In this document: positions 35,101 through 46,399 of the stretch, piece after piece
Layout of the letters: each line of letters opens with the position of its first letter
Numbering within the stretch: the stretch's first letter is position 1
Origin: Alnus glutinosa
Taxonomy: Eukaryota; Streptophyta; Magnoliopsida; Fagales; Betulaceae
Reading direction: 5' to 3'
NCBI RefSeq assembly: GCF_958979055.1
Contig: NC_084893.1
Span: 29,114,487-29,178,486 of the forward strand
Length of the DNA stretch: 64,000 nucleotides
Made by a program: the position numbers and the translations under genes
The notes under the pieces: model-generated
Told to the model about the DNA's origin: nothing
Databases searched by the model: none
The model's input: the letters and a program-made list of their open reading frames with translations, nothing else

Positions 35101-38100
35101 CCAAGCAAGTCCCAGGCGGTTCAAAAGAATAAGGCGTCTGATCCTTCACAATCCTCTTCTACAGTTTCTGATGGTTCTTCAGCCATTAGGTCTTCTTCAG
35201 ATTATGCTAATCAGTCACCGGAAGAGTCTGTTGTCCCTAAAGAAGGTACTGTTTTACTAGTATATATATATATATATATATTTTTCCTTTAGGCTACTTG
35301 TTGCATTGTTGTAAGGATAAAAGTTTGTTTTTCTGTTGTTTCTTGAAACTTTGCGGTATCATTTATCTTGCACATGTTGTACATTTTCGAATTCTCCACG
35401 CTCCTAACTATGTCCTTTTCCCCATAAGGTTTCATTTGAATTGTTTTTTGAGTCCTCCAAATTTGTGAAGTTTTTGTACTTGGTTGCATTAAAACATGCT
35501 TAAATTTTTGTACTTGCTTGTGTTTCTGAAACAGTGATCGCATCTGAGGTTGCACCTACTACAGTTGAAGCTGTATCTCAATCAGCAGCTGAGTTGAATG
35601 TTAATAATGACAAGCAACTTGTTACTTTTCCAAATCATTTCCAGGTCTCTGAAACTCTGAAAAGAGGATTGACCTTTGGAAGCTTTGATTCTAATATTGA
35701 ATTAAGTATGAAATCTGTCGGTGGCACTGGTGGCAACAATAGCACTTTATCTGCTGTTGAGTCTTCTCAGGAGAGTGATGAAACTGCTAAAGAACCTTCT
35801 AGGTTGGTGAATGTTTATTTGTAGCTTAGTTTTTGTTTTATGTTCAGATTTGGACTAGGCTCTGAATTTGCTCTATTGTTTGTGGATGGTCTTCCATGAG
35901 AACATGAATGTAGGGGGGTTCCCATCCTTGGTCTGTCATTTTAAAAGAATTCTGGTTTGCTTTCTAGAATAACTTGAACTAACCATGCTATTTTATATTT
36001 GTGTGCAGCAACCAAGTTGTATCCGTAGATGCACGAGAAGATTTTCTTGATCATCCAGAATCTCTGTCCGAGCCTGTACTCGAAAATGTACCTCCTTCAG
36101 AAGGCACTGTTTCATCTAATGCAGACTCAAAAGATGACCAGATGAAGCAGGAAATATTATTGCCTCCAGAAGGTTCCCCAAACACAACTGTTCAAAATGC
36201 TCCAAACTACAATTTTGGTTTAGTGTCAACCATGCTAGGGAGCCAACTTGTACACTTTGAAGGATCTGAATCTCAGGCACAGGAAACATCTCGCTTTTCA
36301 AACTTTGTTGTAAGCTCTAAATCCCATTGTTCTCAGTTATTCTCATATCCATCTTTTTTATGTTAATTTGTTTGTTCCTAGTAATTATGGGAATCCTACT
36401 AAAAGCTTCTTGATTTGTGACAATTTCTCTTTATTTCAAATTCATTTTCCATTGCTTTTGTTAATTGTGTTCAGACAGTTAAGAATTTTACTCAGTATGC
36501 TAGTTAATTATCTGAATAATGGGCCTCTGTTCTTATTGAAGTTTTCAAACTTGCAATTGGATGTATTTGTCACGTGTATTCATGTCTTTTCATCTATCAA
36601 TTCATTTAAAATGTTTTAGAATTGGTTGTGTTGAGAACAATGTCTATTTGTCAAAGTCGTACCAAATTCTGTATTCAAGACGTAGGCAGTAATTTAGTAT
36701 CATGGCCATGATTAAAAAAATTTGTATTTCAGTGCAATATTCATGGGAAAAGTAAGAATCATCTTGTTGGGTGTGATAGTGTTATATTAAATCTTAGATG
36801 GGCTAAGATCTTGCATGTATAGAGTAGCACACAAAATTTTAGGATCAGCATTAACTTGAGTAGTCTGCATTTATTTTCATTTTAATATCATTTTCTTCTT
36901 TTTACCGAAAATTATATGCTAATGTATGCTTCTGATTCTATGTCATATTGTAGAGTGGGAATTCTCCAGCTCTTTCTAGCCGTAGTCCAACTCCACCTAT
37001 TCAGAGCTCTGTGCCTCCACAGTCGGTTCCTCTTTTGAGGCAGCCTTATCCTCTCATCCCATATGGCCACTATTACCATCCATTCTATATACCACAAATG
37101 CATCAGTATTTAGGCCACAATGGGTTTCCCCAGCAGCCTTCTCCTGGGAATGTGTATCTAACACCAGCATCTCTAGCTGCTGCTGGGGTTAAATCATCTC
37201 TGCCTCAATTGAAGCCCGGGGCAAATGCAGGAAATCCAAATCATATTGGACTTCCATTTGGTGGTTCATTCATAGCTCCCCCTGTTGGTTATAGTCCTGT
37301 TTCAGCGGTGACCTCTGGAAGCTCTACTGGTATTGAGGATCTTGCAACATCTCAGTTGAAGGAAAATCATATCTACACGACTGGACAACTGGTTGGTTTT
37401 CTTCATTCTTTCTCAACTCTTTTTTTTTTTTTTTTCACTTTGCATGGTCATCAAGATATATCCATTTCTAGTATATAGAATACTACTTTTCGATGGGGCT
37501 TGTAATCTCAGTTGTGCTATCTTATTGGTTATAATATGGAATATCCCCCTTCTCTCCTATATGTGGAGATTTTATTTGTCATTCTTTTTTTTCTAATCAG
37601 TAATTCAAATTCATTAAAAGCACAAAGGGGCACATCCCTAGTACATAGGAAGTATACAAGAGATTCAAGAGAACCCCTAATGTATATAAAAAGAAGAACA
37701 AAACTTCAAAAGCTCTATATTTCTTTTTTTTTTGTTTTTTTTTTTATGAATAAAAAAAAACTGAGAAATTAGAAATGGGCAAAGCTATTTGAACGCCACT
37801 ATCTGTGTAAAGGGATTGGAACATCTTCTTCAACTCGTTTAACATCGCAGTCTCACGATTTTACGTGTCACATTTACCTCATAAATTTTCATATTCATTC
37901 ACACAATGTTTTCTTTTGGGTATTTTTGCAGAATGAAGGTCCAGCTGTCTGGATTCCAAGCCAAGAAATGTCCAGCTTGCGACTCAATTCTTTGTACAAC
38001 TTACCCCCTCATGGACAGCATGTGGCTTTCCCACCCGCTCAGGCTGGTCATAGTGCCTTTTCTGGAATCTACTCAGGCCAGCCGCTGGCTGCTTCTTCTC

Positions 38101-38213
38101 CAATGCTGCAACACTCACAGGCCATGGCTGGAGCTGTCGAAACAGTTGCGCCTCCATCTGGTGTTTTCCAGCAGCCTCAACATGCACAGATGAATTGGAT
38201 TAGTAATTTTTGA
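32119..38213 (+). CDS. GBF-interacting protein 1-like (GIP1 family)
   Basis: A plant nuclear co-regulator family that binds G-box bZIP factors. Nine exons: 32119-32317, 32869-32912, 33750-33816, 34435-34558, 34704-35245, 35535-35802, 36009-36309, 36954-37391 and 37932-38213. All GT-AG. The coding sum is 2265 bp, giving 754 aa. The conserved UBA-like GIP1_N domain is encoded by exons 1-2 (IPDNMIKTIQNIREITGKQH, then DPDETAQKLLYLDTFHEVKS). After it come a basic RRDRRKE stretch and a long Ser/Thr/Pro/Gln-rich disordered region. The C-terminal half has the family's PYGHYYHPFY block (exon 8) and ends with a Gln/Met-rich tail (MNWISNF). Exon 1 begins MAAVASERGGGGGKARVSQS. Intron 1 contains a ~178 bp tandem duplication and intron 8 a LINE tail. 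Confidence 0.92.
32497..32790. repeat. Tandem duplication in GIP1-like intron 1
   Basis: GGTTGTGTTTGGTGGCTGAG (about 32499), with the following ~105 bp (AACATAGCAAATCAACTGCA, GAGAAGAAGTAGAAGTA), recurs about 178 bp downstream from about 32676 with moderate divergence. This looks like an old tandem duplication of intronic DNA. Confidence 0.75.
37585..37745 (-). mobile_element. LINE 3'-end fragment in GIP1-like intron 8
   Basis: A T-run, then TCAAATTCATTAAAAGCACA, AAGGGGCACATCCCTAGTAC, ATAGGAAGTATACAAGAGAT. Read on the minus strand this is the common plant LINE 3' tail (CTAGGGATGTGCCCCTTT, TTTTAATGAATTTG, poly-A). It is truncated and non-coding, and lies between exons 8 and 9. Confidence 0.6.
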
Positions 38214-39847
38214 TCTAGCATTAGGCTACATTGTAGAATTAGATGATCATTGTGGTCCGTGGATCAAGTCTTGGGGAGCATGAAAAACTAGCCAGAGTGT
38301 AAATATGACATGCAGAGCATTTTGTGGGGGGAGAAAGGTCGAGGCGTTTTTGAGTTAGTTTTTTCCTCATCCATTTTCTAGTCTTTTATTTTTGCTAGTG
38401 AGCATTAGTTGTTTTATTAGACTTGGTAATTTCTTAAAGATGTTATAGGGAACGAAGAGGTCAATAGAATAGGTGGGCTTTACCAATTTTTCCTTTCTCT
38501 TGTCTCACCTGTATATTACATTTTGGTCGAGCATGAAACCTTGGACTATACAACTGTAATTGGTATATGAGAACTGGCACTTCTATTTTGTTTTAATTGT
38601 CAAATTCAGATTGTTTGTTGGTTACAAGATTTTGATCTTTCTTTCTTTTCTTTTTTTCCTTTTTTTCTTCTGCTGCTGGTACAAAGTTATAGTTTTTGAA
38701 TCAAATTCTAGTTGTAGAAAGAATATAGGAGTCAAAAGAATTGACAATGTGATAGGAGTTCTTTTAAGGGATTTAAGAGCATCTCCAGCAGGAAGATGTA
38801 GAATACTTAATCGAAAAGCTTTATTTATTTATTTTTTATTGCTCATTTTTCAATGTAAACTACAATAAATTCCTTATTATACTCATCCGACTCTCTCCCT
38901 TTGTGAAGTGTGGAAGAGGCATGAGGGAGGGAGGAAGGGGAGAGAGAAGATGATTGAGAAAGAATAAAATAATCATCTAGTGTGCTACAGTTGCTATTCA
39001 CTGTAGCACAAATTGCTAATCTGTTGGTGGAGAAAAATTGGGCAATATTGCTCTAATTGCTCTAATTTGTTGGAGATGCTCTAATTGCTCATGTCTTATC
39101 CTAATAGGTAGTTTGCCTGTAGTTTTCTAGCACGATATGATAAAAAATGAATGGTATTATATGCAATCATTTATTGATTGGGTTTTAAAGCCAACTCTAC
39201 ACTAATCATTCTTTTCTCTAACAAAGTTTTCTTTCAATTTGGGTCAAATAAAATTTGTCAAATTGATGTTTGTCCTTAGAGCATTTATTTTTAAAAATAA
39301 ATATAATCTTACTTCTATCCTTAACGCATCTGAAAATCACATGTAACTTTCCAATTCAGTCTTTTATCTCTTCATTCCTCCCAATTAATTATTTCTTCCA
39401 TTAAATTGTAAAAAAAGAAGCTGCATTGGGAAATGGTTAGGTGAATCGACTATGATTATCCTCCTAGAATAAATAAAAGGGAGCTAAAATCCTTCCCAAC
39501 CATTGCTCTTCTATGCTTATTTCACATGACAAGAATGTAGTCAAGGTACTATAGTTAAGTTTCATTGTCTCATTGCAGTGAGCAAAAAGTTGGATATTTT
39601 CTGGAAATACAATAGTATCTGTCTGTGTTGACTTACTGCAGAAATTCTAGAACAAAAAAAAAAAAAAAAAAAAAAAAACAAAACAAAATTTCAGAAATAA
39701 AATTGGGCAGAATTTACATCCCATGCAAAGAGTGAATCAGGATTCCTAAGGTTGAAATGACATTAGGAACCTCTCTTTCTCTCTCTCAAGAGGGTTGATA
39801 TGCCAAGACCCTATTCTCATTCGCAGAAGAATATGTTAATTCACATT
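38214..39847. other. 3' UTR and intergenic spacer
   Basis: The first ~300 bp is likely the 3' UTR of the GIP1-like gene. Further on, 38775-39080 contains a possible fold-back MITE (AGAGCATCTCCAGCAGGAAG at 38778 and TTGGAGATGCTCTAAT at about 39070 are inverted to each other). An A-run lies at 39653-39678. No gene. Confidence 0.5.
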
Positions 39848-41999
39848 TTAGACAACATTTGTGGCATCTTTAACGTCTGACTCTAAGCTCTCTTCAGCGT
39901 TTGTTTTTGGTCTCGGGGATGGTAAGTTTTGCTTTGGAAGCTGCTTACACAAACTTTCACCCGATTCGTGCAAGTTCTGTGATGTATAAACTGACATTCC
40001 AAAAAGAGCAGCAAATGCTCCACAGATGCTTATGTACCCTGGGTCTGAATCAAAAATAAGATAGCCTCCAAGCATTATCACGCAAGTCTTGAATTGTCCT
40101 AGAACAACATGAGAAGTTGCCGATGTTGCTCTGCATAATACATACAACATGCACATGTCAGGAAATAACAGAACTTGTCCGTAACACATTCCATTACTGC
40201 AGATTTTGTTTCTTTGCATGACTACTAATCTGAAAAGCTCTAGAAAGTATTAGGGTCTCACCCAAGTGCCAAAGCTCCAGACCATTGAAGGAGAAAACCA
40301 AGCGCGGCCGATATAAGAACGGCGGCAGCGCTATTGAGATTCCACTTAAATAATAGCACTCCTGGTGGATCCAGCCATGGCATCAAAGCTACTAAGAAGA
40401 AAATCGTCATTGGTGTAGTCTTCCACATCAACCTACACTCAAGAAAATGTTGTTTTTGCATATATATATCAGAGATTTCTAAATCTTCTTGCCAGGGCTG
40501 CAAGGCCAGATAACAGGTGGTAGTTATACTTACGCAAGAGCAGTCCAATTGCCTTGCTGCTGCAAGTTAGACCACAGGATTTTGTTTATGGCGCTTGGGA
40601 TTATCCATGCAATAGCAACTAAAGCACCAAACAAATTGAACTCCAAATCTGTTACAGTTGCTACTGCCACACCTGTAGAGACAACAGCCAGAGCCAAAAC
40701 CTGCACAAACATGGAGTACTTTTATGTAAGTCATAAGTTTTAAACTGAAAAAAGTATGGCAGTAAGAGAAAGAAAGTGCAAGGTTTTAGCTCACCTTCTT
40801 GGAAGAAATGGTTTTCCTGAAGAGGATGAACTCTGCAAGAACAATGGTAGGAGTGACAGCAATTTTAGCCATTTGGTAGAAACCAACACTGCCCATAGCT
40901 GAAGAGTGAGGACACAAGACAGAGATGAATTGGAATTTATAAAGATGTAGGATTATGGATTAGAACCTGTTATGCTTTAGGCTGGTATTGGCAAGGCCAG
41001 AGGCAAAAGCCATGACAGCCCCCAACGAGAAGAGGGAAAAAAAGGGAGTTGTTTTAGAAGATGGGGAGGCTGGAAGCAGTGAGAATGCCTTCAAAATGGC
41101 AAGTAGAAGCCATGCAGTAGAGTAGTGGATTAATGTGAGAAAAATTGGGAAGTTAAATCCAACTTTCCCCATCACCTGTAAAAGCACATACATATACCAC
41201 TAATGTTATAAGCCTGATTGTATAAACAGATTAAAGAGACAAAAAATTATGCAATATATAAGAAGAGAAGGGAAAGGTACTCACCAATTTGTTTGCCAGA
41301 ATAATGCCTACAGCAACTATGAAATTAAATGCCATTGCCACGACTGGCCCACAAAATCGTTGCTGTTGGCGCTTGGCACCTTCGGAGGTTCGTAGCTCAT
41401 TGTAGAGAGAACTTTTTAGATCTTCCAGTGCTCGACCTGACAATTTGGAGTATGAGAGCCAGTCAAGATCATGACAAATCAAGTCATGAACAAATGCATA
41501 TATCCTTTATTTTTTTTCTTTTTTTTTTTGTGAAAACATTCATTGCTTCCTTGAAGATAATGGACTAAAATTAATGAACAGTTCATATCACAGAAAAGAA
41601 CTACCCATTTGCTTGAATTGATTAAATAGCAACAAATCTACAATGGTGATGATCAAGGAATGCTATAATAATCAACTAAAGAAATGAAAAAACTACCCAC
41701 TTTGAACAACTCGACGAGTAACACGATGAAGGGTGACTGATAAGCCGTTTCAAAGGAAAAAGAAAAAGGTAATTAAAGGAAAAGGAGGAATCTAGCTAGC
41801 TAGCTCCTAAAAATTCAACATAACCACATGACAGATTAACTTTTTCTGGGATAAAAAAGAGATTTTGAAACTAAATACGAAACAAATAGAAAATTAATGA
41901 TGCAAATGACATGATAAAACCTGCTTCGCCTGCATCGCTGTCTTTCCTTTTGATGAATTTTCTGGCAGCTCTCCCAAACAAAGAATCAGAGAATCCCAT
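39848..41999 (-). CDS. Nucleotide-sugar transporter family protein (TPT/DMT)
   Basis: A multi-pass membrane protein of the drug/metabolite transporter superfamily, expected in Golgi or ER membranes and exchanging nucleotide sugars or similar phosphorylated compounds. Exons: 41921-41999, 41285-41436, 40967-41175, 40795-40888, 40534-40700, 40262-40432 and 39848-40130. All GT-AG. The sum is 1155 bp, giving 384 aa. The N terminus is cytosolic (MGFSDSLFGRAARKFIKRKD). It is followed by about ten hydrophobic segments, including FNFIVAVGIILANKLVMGKV, SLKHNSVGFYQMAKIAVTPT and ATSHVVLGQFKTCVIMLGGY, characteristic of the plant NST/TPT group. The C-terminal tail (about 50 residues) is Lys/Pro/Ser-rich, without a clear KKXX signal. 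The subgroup is conserved in plants, but I cannot assign a substrate. Confidence 0.92.
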
Positions 42000-42075
42000 A
42001 ACAACCCAACAAAAGAATATGTCGTTGGAATATCACATATTAATCATAATGCATAAACTATCTCATAATTTCATT

Positions 42076-42098
42076 GATATATATATATATATATATAG
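42076..42098 (-). promoter_or_regulatory. TA-rich stretch upstream of the transporter gene
   Basis: A (TA)n run about 77-99 bp upstream of the ATG could serve as a TATA box for the minus-strand transporter gene. It could equally be a plain microsatellite. No other TATA candidate lies closer. Confidence 0.35.
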
Positions 42099-42199
42099 TG
42101 AAAGGAAGAAAACGATTTCTATAGACGAAAAGAAGGAGCTTTGTTTTGTTTGAAACTCTATATATGCAGAAGAGACTCCTATATACATTTCTACACCCA

Positions 42200-42801
42200 G
42201 TTGTTATTTTTGGATAAATCTTCAAAAAGGGATGAGATTTATCATGTTAATCCGATTCCAAGAGCCAATAAATAGTCCCTTTTCTTTTTCTTTTTCTTTT
42301 TTCTCTCTTTTAATCTCCATGAACTAGATATGGGGTTCGTGAGAATTGAAATAGCACTCCCATCACAATACTATGATGTTCATGGATTTACGGAGAAGTT
42401 AAGGAATATCATGTAATGTAATCAAAGAAACAGTCAAGACATGTGCGTACGATGAACGTTTACTGCTATTTAGGTGAGTAGTGATGATTTTGTGTAGCTG
42501 TCCATACAATAAGCAAGAATGAGTACTCGACTCCCGAATATTTTGATGATCATGTGCCGTCCGTCCATGTGATCGAGCATCAACGGTTGTATTGATGGGA
42601 CTTCTTGTCAACCGGTCAAGATCAAAGCAACAAACTTGATCATCAAAGAAATTGAGTTTGATTGAAAAAGACTTTCTGGGAAGTAGTTCTAATGGCTATT
42701 TAATTAAGAGAGTGAATTTGATTGAAACAAATTGCTGATAATTAGTTCAGATGGTTATTTTAACCTACAACCGGGTCCCATATATTGGTTATTTAAAAAA
42801 T
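42200..42801. other. Intergenic spacer
   Basis: Upstream DNA of the transporter gene. No gene or clear repeat is recognised. Confidence 0.4.
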
Positions 42802-43239
42802 GGGTATGGTTATGTACCCCTCAAATTACTGTCCAATTGACAATGTCCTCCCCGAACTTTTAATTTGGATAATGTTCTTCCAAAATACCCTTAATAAAAT
42901 AAAAATAATTTTTAAAAAATAATAAAAAAAGGGTGGTCAAATTTAAAAATTAAAAGAAAAATTATACAGTTTTTCGTTTTCTTTTTTTAAAATTTAATCT
43001 TTTTTTGAAGAAATTAATATTTTTTTTTGAAAAAAATTAAAATTTTGTTTTTTTTTTTTGAATTTATAAGAATATTTTTGTGTTATTGAAAAAATTGTAA
43101 GATTATTTTTGTTTTTTTGCTGGCCTTGGGGGTACATTGACAATGTTTTTGTAGTTTGGGAGAGACATTGTCCCAATTGAAAGTTTAGGGGACATTGCCA
43201 AGTGGGTGGTAGTTTGAGAGGGGTATGTTGACTTTTCCC
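42802..43239. repeat. Fold-back MITE, family C
   Basis: Outer arms: GGGTATGGTTATGTACCCCT...CAATTGACAATGTCCTCC at 42802-42860 against GGGGACATTGCCAAGTGGGT...GAGAGGGGTATGTTGACTTT at 43180-43239. The centre is A/T homopolymer. About 438 bp, non-coding. This is the text style of a common plant fold-back family. Confidence 0.75.
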
Positions 43240-43315
43240 AAATTGGACTGATATAAGTTTAAAATTTTTAATAGTTACTTAATCCATAATGGGACGGTAG
43301 ATCCATATTCTTATG

Positions 43316-43751
43316 TAGGGGTGTAAACTAGAAGCCAATTATTGAATTTCAATAACCAAATCTGGAACCGGGTGAAAACTGGTTATCCGGACCAGGTAGT
43401 GTTTTTTTAAAAAAATACTATAACTACATATCAGATTTATTGAAAAAAATACTACAACTATATGTTATATATCTCAAATGTCTTATATATTTAATGTCAG
43501 TTTACCGTGTCAAACCCAACCTAAAACATAGGTATATATGTTAAGAATACTACGAACATATATATATATATATATAATGATTCAATGCTATCCAAATATA
43601 TAATTTTTCACCACTTTGCCACATTGACAAGGTGGTCCCCCACTACTTTTTGAATTTTTTTATTTTTTAAAAATAAATTAAGGTGAGAGACCACCTTATC
43701 ACATAGATAAGGTGGTGAAAAGTTGTATATTTAAGTGGTAGTGAATCATTA

Positions 43752-43791
<40 letters not shown>

Positions 43792-44319
43792 ATGGTGTTA
43801 AAGCACAAGATCAATTCAATCCAAAGTCTATTACTCCAGCTCATAATGATCCTATCCTAGTTAATCACGACACTATCTCAGGAAGCAATCATTAGTATAA
43901 CTATGTAACAACACTCACATAGGTTGAGTGAATCTAGTAGTCCTAGTTCATATATGTAACATATTCCTAGTATAACTCTGATATGTAGTTGTAGTATAAT
44001 TCCAGTTGTAATTTGTGTTTTTTTTAAGCAGAACTCAGATTTTGTGATGAAGAAGAAGAAGAAGTTGGAGTGAAAATAAAAGTGGAAAATGAAAATAGGA
44101 AAGGGTTGAGGGACGTGTGTTTAGGGTAAAGGGTAAGGGGTAATTTTTTAATTTTTTTTTTAATACATTATAACTCGGAGCCGGTTACCTGGTTATAACC
44201 AGGTGCCTAGAAAACTAATACTCGGCTTCGACTCCGGGTAACAAACTAATTTTTCGATTTTTCGGTTATCCGGAACTTGTTTTCTTACCGATAATAACCG
44301 GTCTAGAATTACACCCCTA
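43316..44319. mobile_element. hAT-like non-autonomous element with nested MITE
   Basis: The left end TAGGGGTGTAAACTAGA matches the reverse complement of the right end, TAGGGGTGTAATTCTAGA, a terminal inverted repeat of about 17 bp with two or three differences. Subterminal GGTTATCCGG-type words occur near both ends (about 43382 and 44264). The element is ~1004 bp, has no transposase, and carries a nested MITE at 43575-43751. The 8 bp flanks do not match, so the target duplication has decayed or the boundaries are slightly off. Confidence 0.65.
43575..43751. mobile_element. TAATGATTCA hairpin MITE, copy 1
   Basis: 177 bp. It begins TAATGATTCAATGCTATCC and ends GGTAGTGAATCATTA, its imperfect inverse. 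Inner arms are TTTTTCACCACTTTGCCACA and CTTATCACATAGATAAGGTG plus GGTGAAAAG. It is nested in the hAT-like element and flanked on both sides by TA microsatellites. Confidence 0.8.
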
Positions 44320-44509
44320 TATGCGTTAACTTATGGACATTTTTTTTTTTTTAAAGAAGAAATTCTTTTAATCAAATCTATTAAAAGTGACATATGTTCT
44401 TACATCATATGATTTTTATATTCATTTTTTTTATTAAGATTGACAGATCACATGCATTCTCACATATGTATTTTAGGCTAAAAGGACGTGAAAAATGACA
44501 AAATACCTT

Positions 44510-44581
44510 GGTTGACCACCCAAAGATACAATTTTTCACCATCTTGCCTATGTGGCAAGGTGGTCCCTACTACTCTTTGAG

Positions 44582-44618
<37 letters not shown>

Positions 44619-44691
44619 TTAAGGTGGAAGACTACCTTACCACATATGCAAGGTGGTGAAAAGTTGTATATTTAGGTGGTAGTGAATCATT
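44510..44691. mobile_element. TAATGATTCA hairpin MITE, copy 2
   Basis: Close relative of 43575-43751 in the same orientation. It shares TTTTTCACCATCTTGCCTAT, CAAGGTGGTCCCTACTACTC, GCAAGGTGGTGAAAAGTTGT and the terminus GGTAGTGAATCATTA. The left terminus is degraded. A TA repeat (44702-44731) follows, as for copy 1. Confidence 0.8.
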
Positions 44692-44692
44692 A

Positions 44693-44733
<41 letters not shown>

Positions 44734-44911
44734 TCCTTTTTAAGTTTATTTATTTATTATTTTTTTAGTTTTCAATCTTCGTATTTTTTATTTAAGAGTA
44801 TTTCTGTCCTTTTACGTCTAAAAACACACATTCTATTAACGATCTCAACTAACGAAGGCTTTTTTTGCCAAGAAATGGGGAGGTTGAGTGTGACATCTAG
44901 CAGTTCATTGG

Positions 44912-45102
44912 GAGTAATGTCCTAATGCTTGAAACCATTATTTTTTTCTGAATTCATCCCGAACAATTGAGAAAGTGATGTGAGATGGCAAAAAGGTAAT
45001 TTTGCATTTAACATCTACTTCTTTATATTATCTTTTTGTCATCCCACATCACTTTTTTTGAATTTTGAAAAAAAATGATGATGTCAAGCATTACTCAGAA
45101 TG
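44912..45102. repeat. Small inverted-repeat MITE
   Basis: GAGTAATGTCCTAATGCTTG...AAAGTGATGTGAGATGGCAA on the left is mirrored on the right by TTTTTGTCATCCCACATCAC...GATGTCAAGCATTACTC. About 190 bp, non-coding. Confidence 0.65.
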
Positions 45103-45181
45103 TAATTAACCCTTTATTTCAAAATTGCATACAAAAATCAACTACATAATAGATATTAGTTTAATAAATTGAGTTTAATTC

Positions 45182-45218
<37 letters not shown>

Positions 45219-45810
45219 GTCCTATCTAAATATATAGGATGATCATATGTATGGTAGAATGTAAATTTTGAAGTTGTTGCTGTTATTCCAAGAATGCGAG
45301 TAATAAAAGAAGTCTATATCCAATGAATTGAGGTTTGTTGTGTTCCTCGATGGTCCAACAACCGAGGCCCATACATAGTAGTTAGATTGTCATATGGGAA
45401 TTAGGTGCATGTGACGCAAAATTCTACCAAAAATAAAATAAAAAGAAATGCATGGGCTTAGATTTTTGTAATTGGATTCACATCAAAATGTGTTAGAATT
45501 TGAATGTGACAAAGTCCATTCATGGCATGTGAAAATGACATGGAATCAAACTCGTACTCTACTAAATATACATGGTAATCACCAAAAACAGTCCCATCCA
45601 CATTAATTATGTAGATGTTCCTCTTGACATGGTGGTTCTTGAATTTGTTGTTCGTCAAGTATATCAAGTTATATTTTCTTTAAATAGATTCGTCTTATTC
45701 TGAAAAAATGATTTTTATTTAAAAATGGAATATGAGAATATTCATTATTTAAAGAATCCAAATCTGTATCTTTAGTATATCATGAAAATTATACCAAATT
45801 GTAAAGGGAG
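45103..45810. other. Intergenic spacer
   Basis: An A-run lies at 45188-45213. No gene recognised. The minus-strand open frame at 45458-45667 has no family resemblance. Confidence 0.4.
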
Positions 45811-46115
45811 TTGCTACACTTATTTACACCTAAAGTCTCACAACCATTTTTTACACCATGATGTAGCGTTTCTATGTCAGTTTTTTTTTTTTCAAAAAAA
45901 CACCCTTGAATTAGAAAAAAAAAAAAAAAAAAAAAGACATCCCAAAACAACCCATCCTAAACCACTCGACGACTCGTTCCCCAGCCAATAGGCCGGAATC
46001 CGGCCGTTTTGGCTGGGAAAGGCAAGTTCCCTGCCAGCCGGCTGAGATCCAACCGTTCTAGCAGAGGCGAGCTTTAGAGTCCGGCACTCTCTCCCGTCGT
46101 CTGGCCGTTCTCCTG

Positions 46116-46156
<41 letters not shown>

Positions 46157-46254
46157 TTTTGGCTTTAATGAAGAAAACGCAATAAAAAAAAAAAAAAAAA
46201 AACTGACGTGGAAATGCCGGATCAAAGTGTAAAAAATGGGTTTGAGTATAGCAT
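45811..46254. repeat. Fold-back element with a GC-rich core
   Basis: Arms: CCATTTTTTACACCATGATG...TATGTCAGTTTTTT on the left and AAAAAACTGACGTGGAAATG...TTTGAGTATAGCA on the right, about 75-80 percent inverse. The core (45940-46115) is much more GC-rich, with repeated CCGGCCG/GGCTGGGAA words (CAGCCAATAGGCCGGAATCC, CCAGCCGGCTGAGATCCAAC). A (GA)n tract lies at 46119-46155. No ORF of note. Confidence 0.65.
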
Positions 46255-46324
46255 TTTCCAACTGCAAAAGGCATGATGCGCCTTAGCAAAGAGACAGCTA
46301 GCCAGACGGGTTTGTCTAACACTT

Positions 46325-46380
46325 AGTCCCACATCGATGGAATAAGTGCATCCGGAGGTTAAACACTGCTTATAATAAAC
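46325..46380 (+). promoter_or_regulatory. USE-like plus TATA arrangement (snRNA-type promoter?)
   Basis: AGTCCCACATCG (46325-46336) matches the core of the plant upstream sequence element of snRNA genes. TATAATAAAC (46371-46380) follows after 34 bp, the spacing of Pol II-type plant snRNA genes. No known snRNA sequence was recognised downstream. The same motif also occurs near LTR ends of some retrotransposons, so this is only a candidate. Confidence 0.35.
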
Positions 46381-46399
46381 TAGGATTGAAGAAAATGAA

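Noticed and set aside
41698..41740. Possible extra exon between the first two exons of the nucleotide-sugar transporter (TCACCCTTCATCGTG... on the minus strand).
   Set aside because: It has splice-like borders, but including it shifts the frame of the next exon. Direct joining of 41921 to 41436 gives the expected GEAGRALEDL junction.
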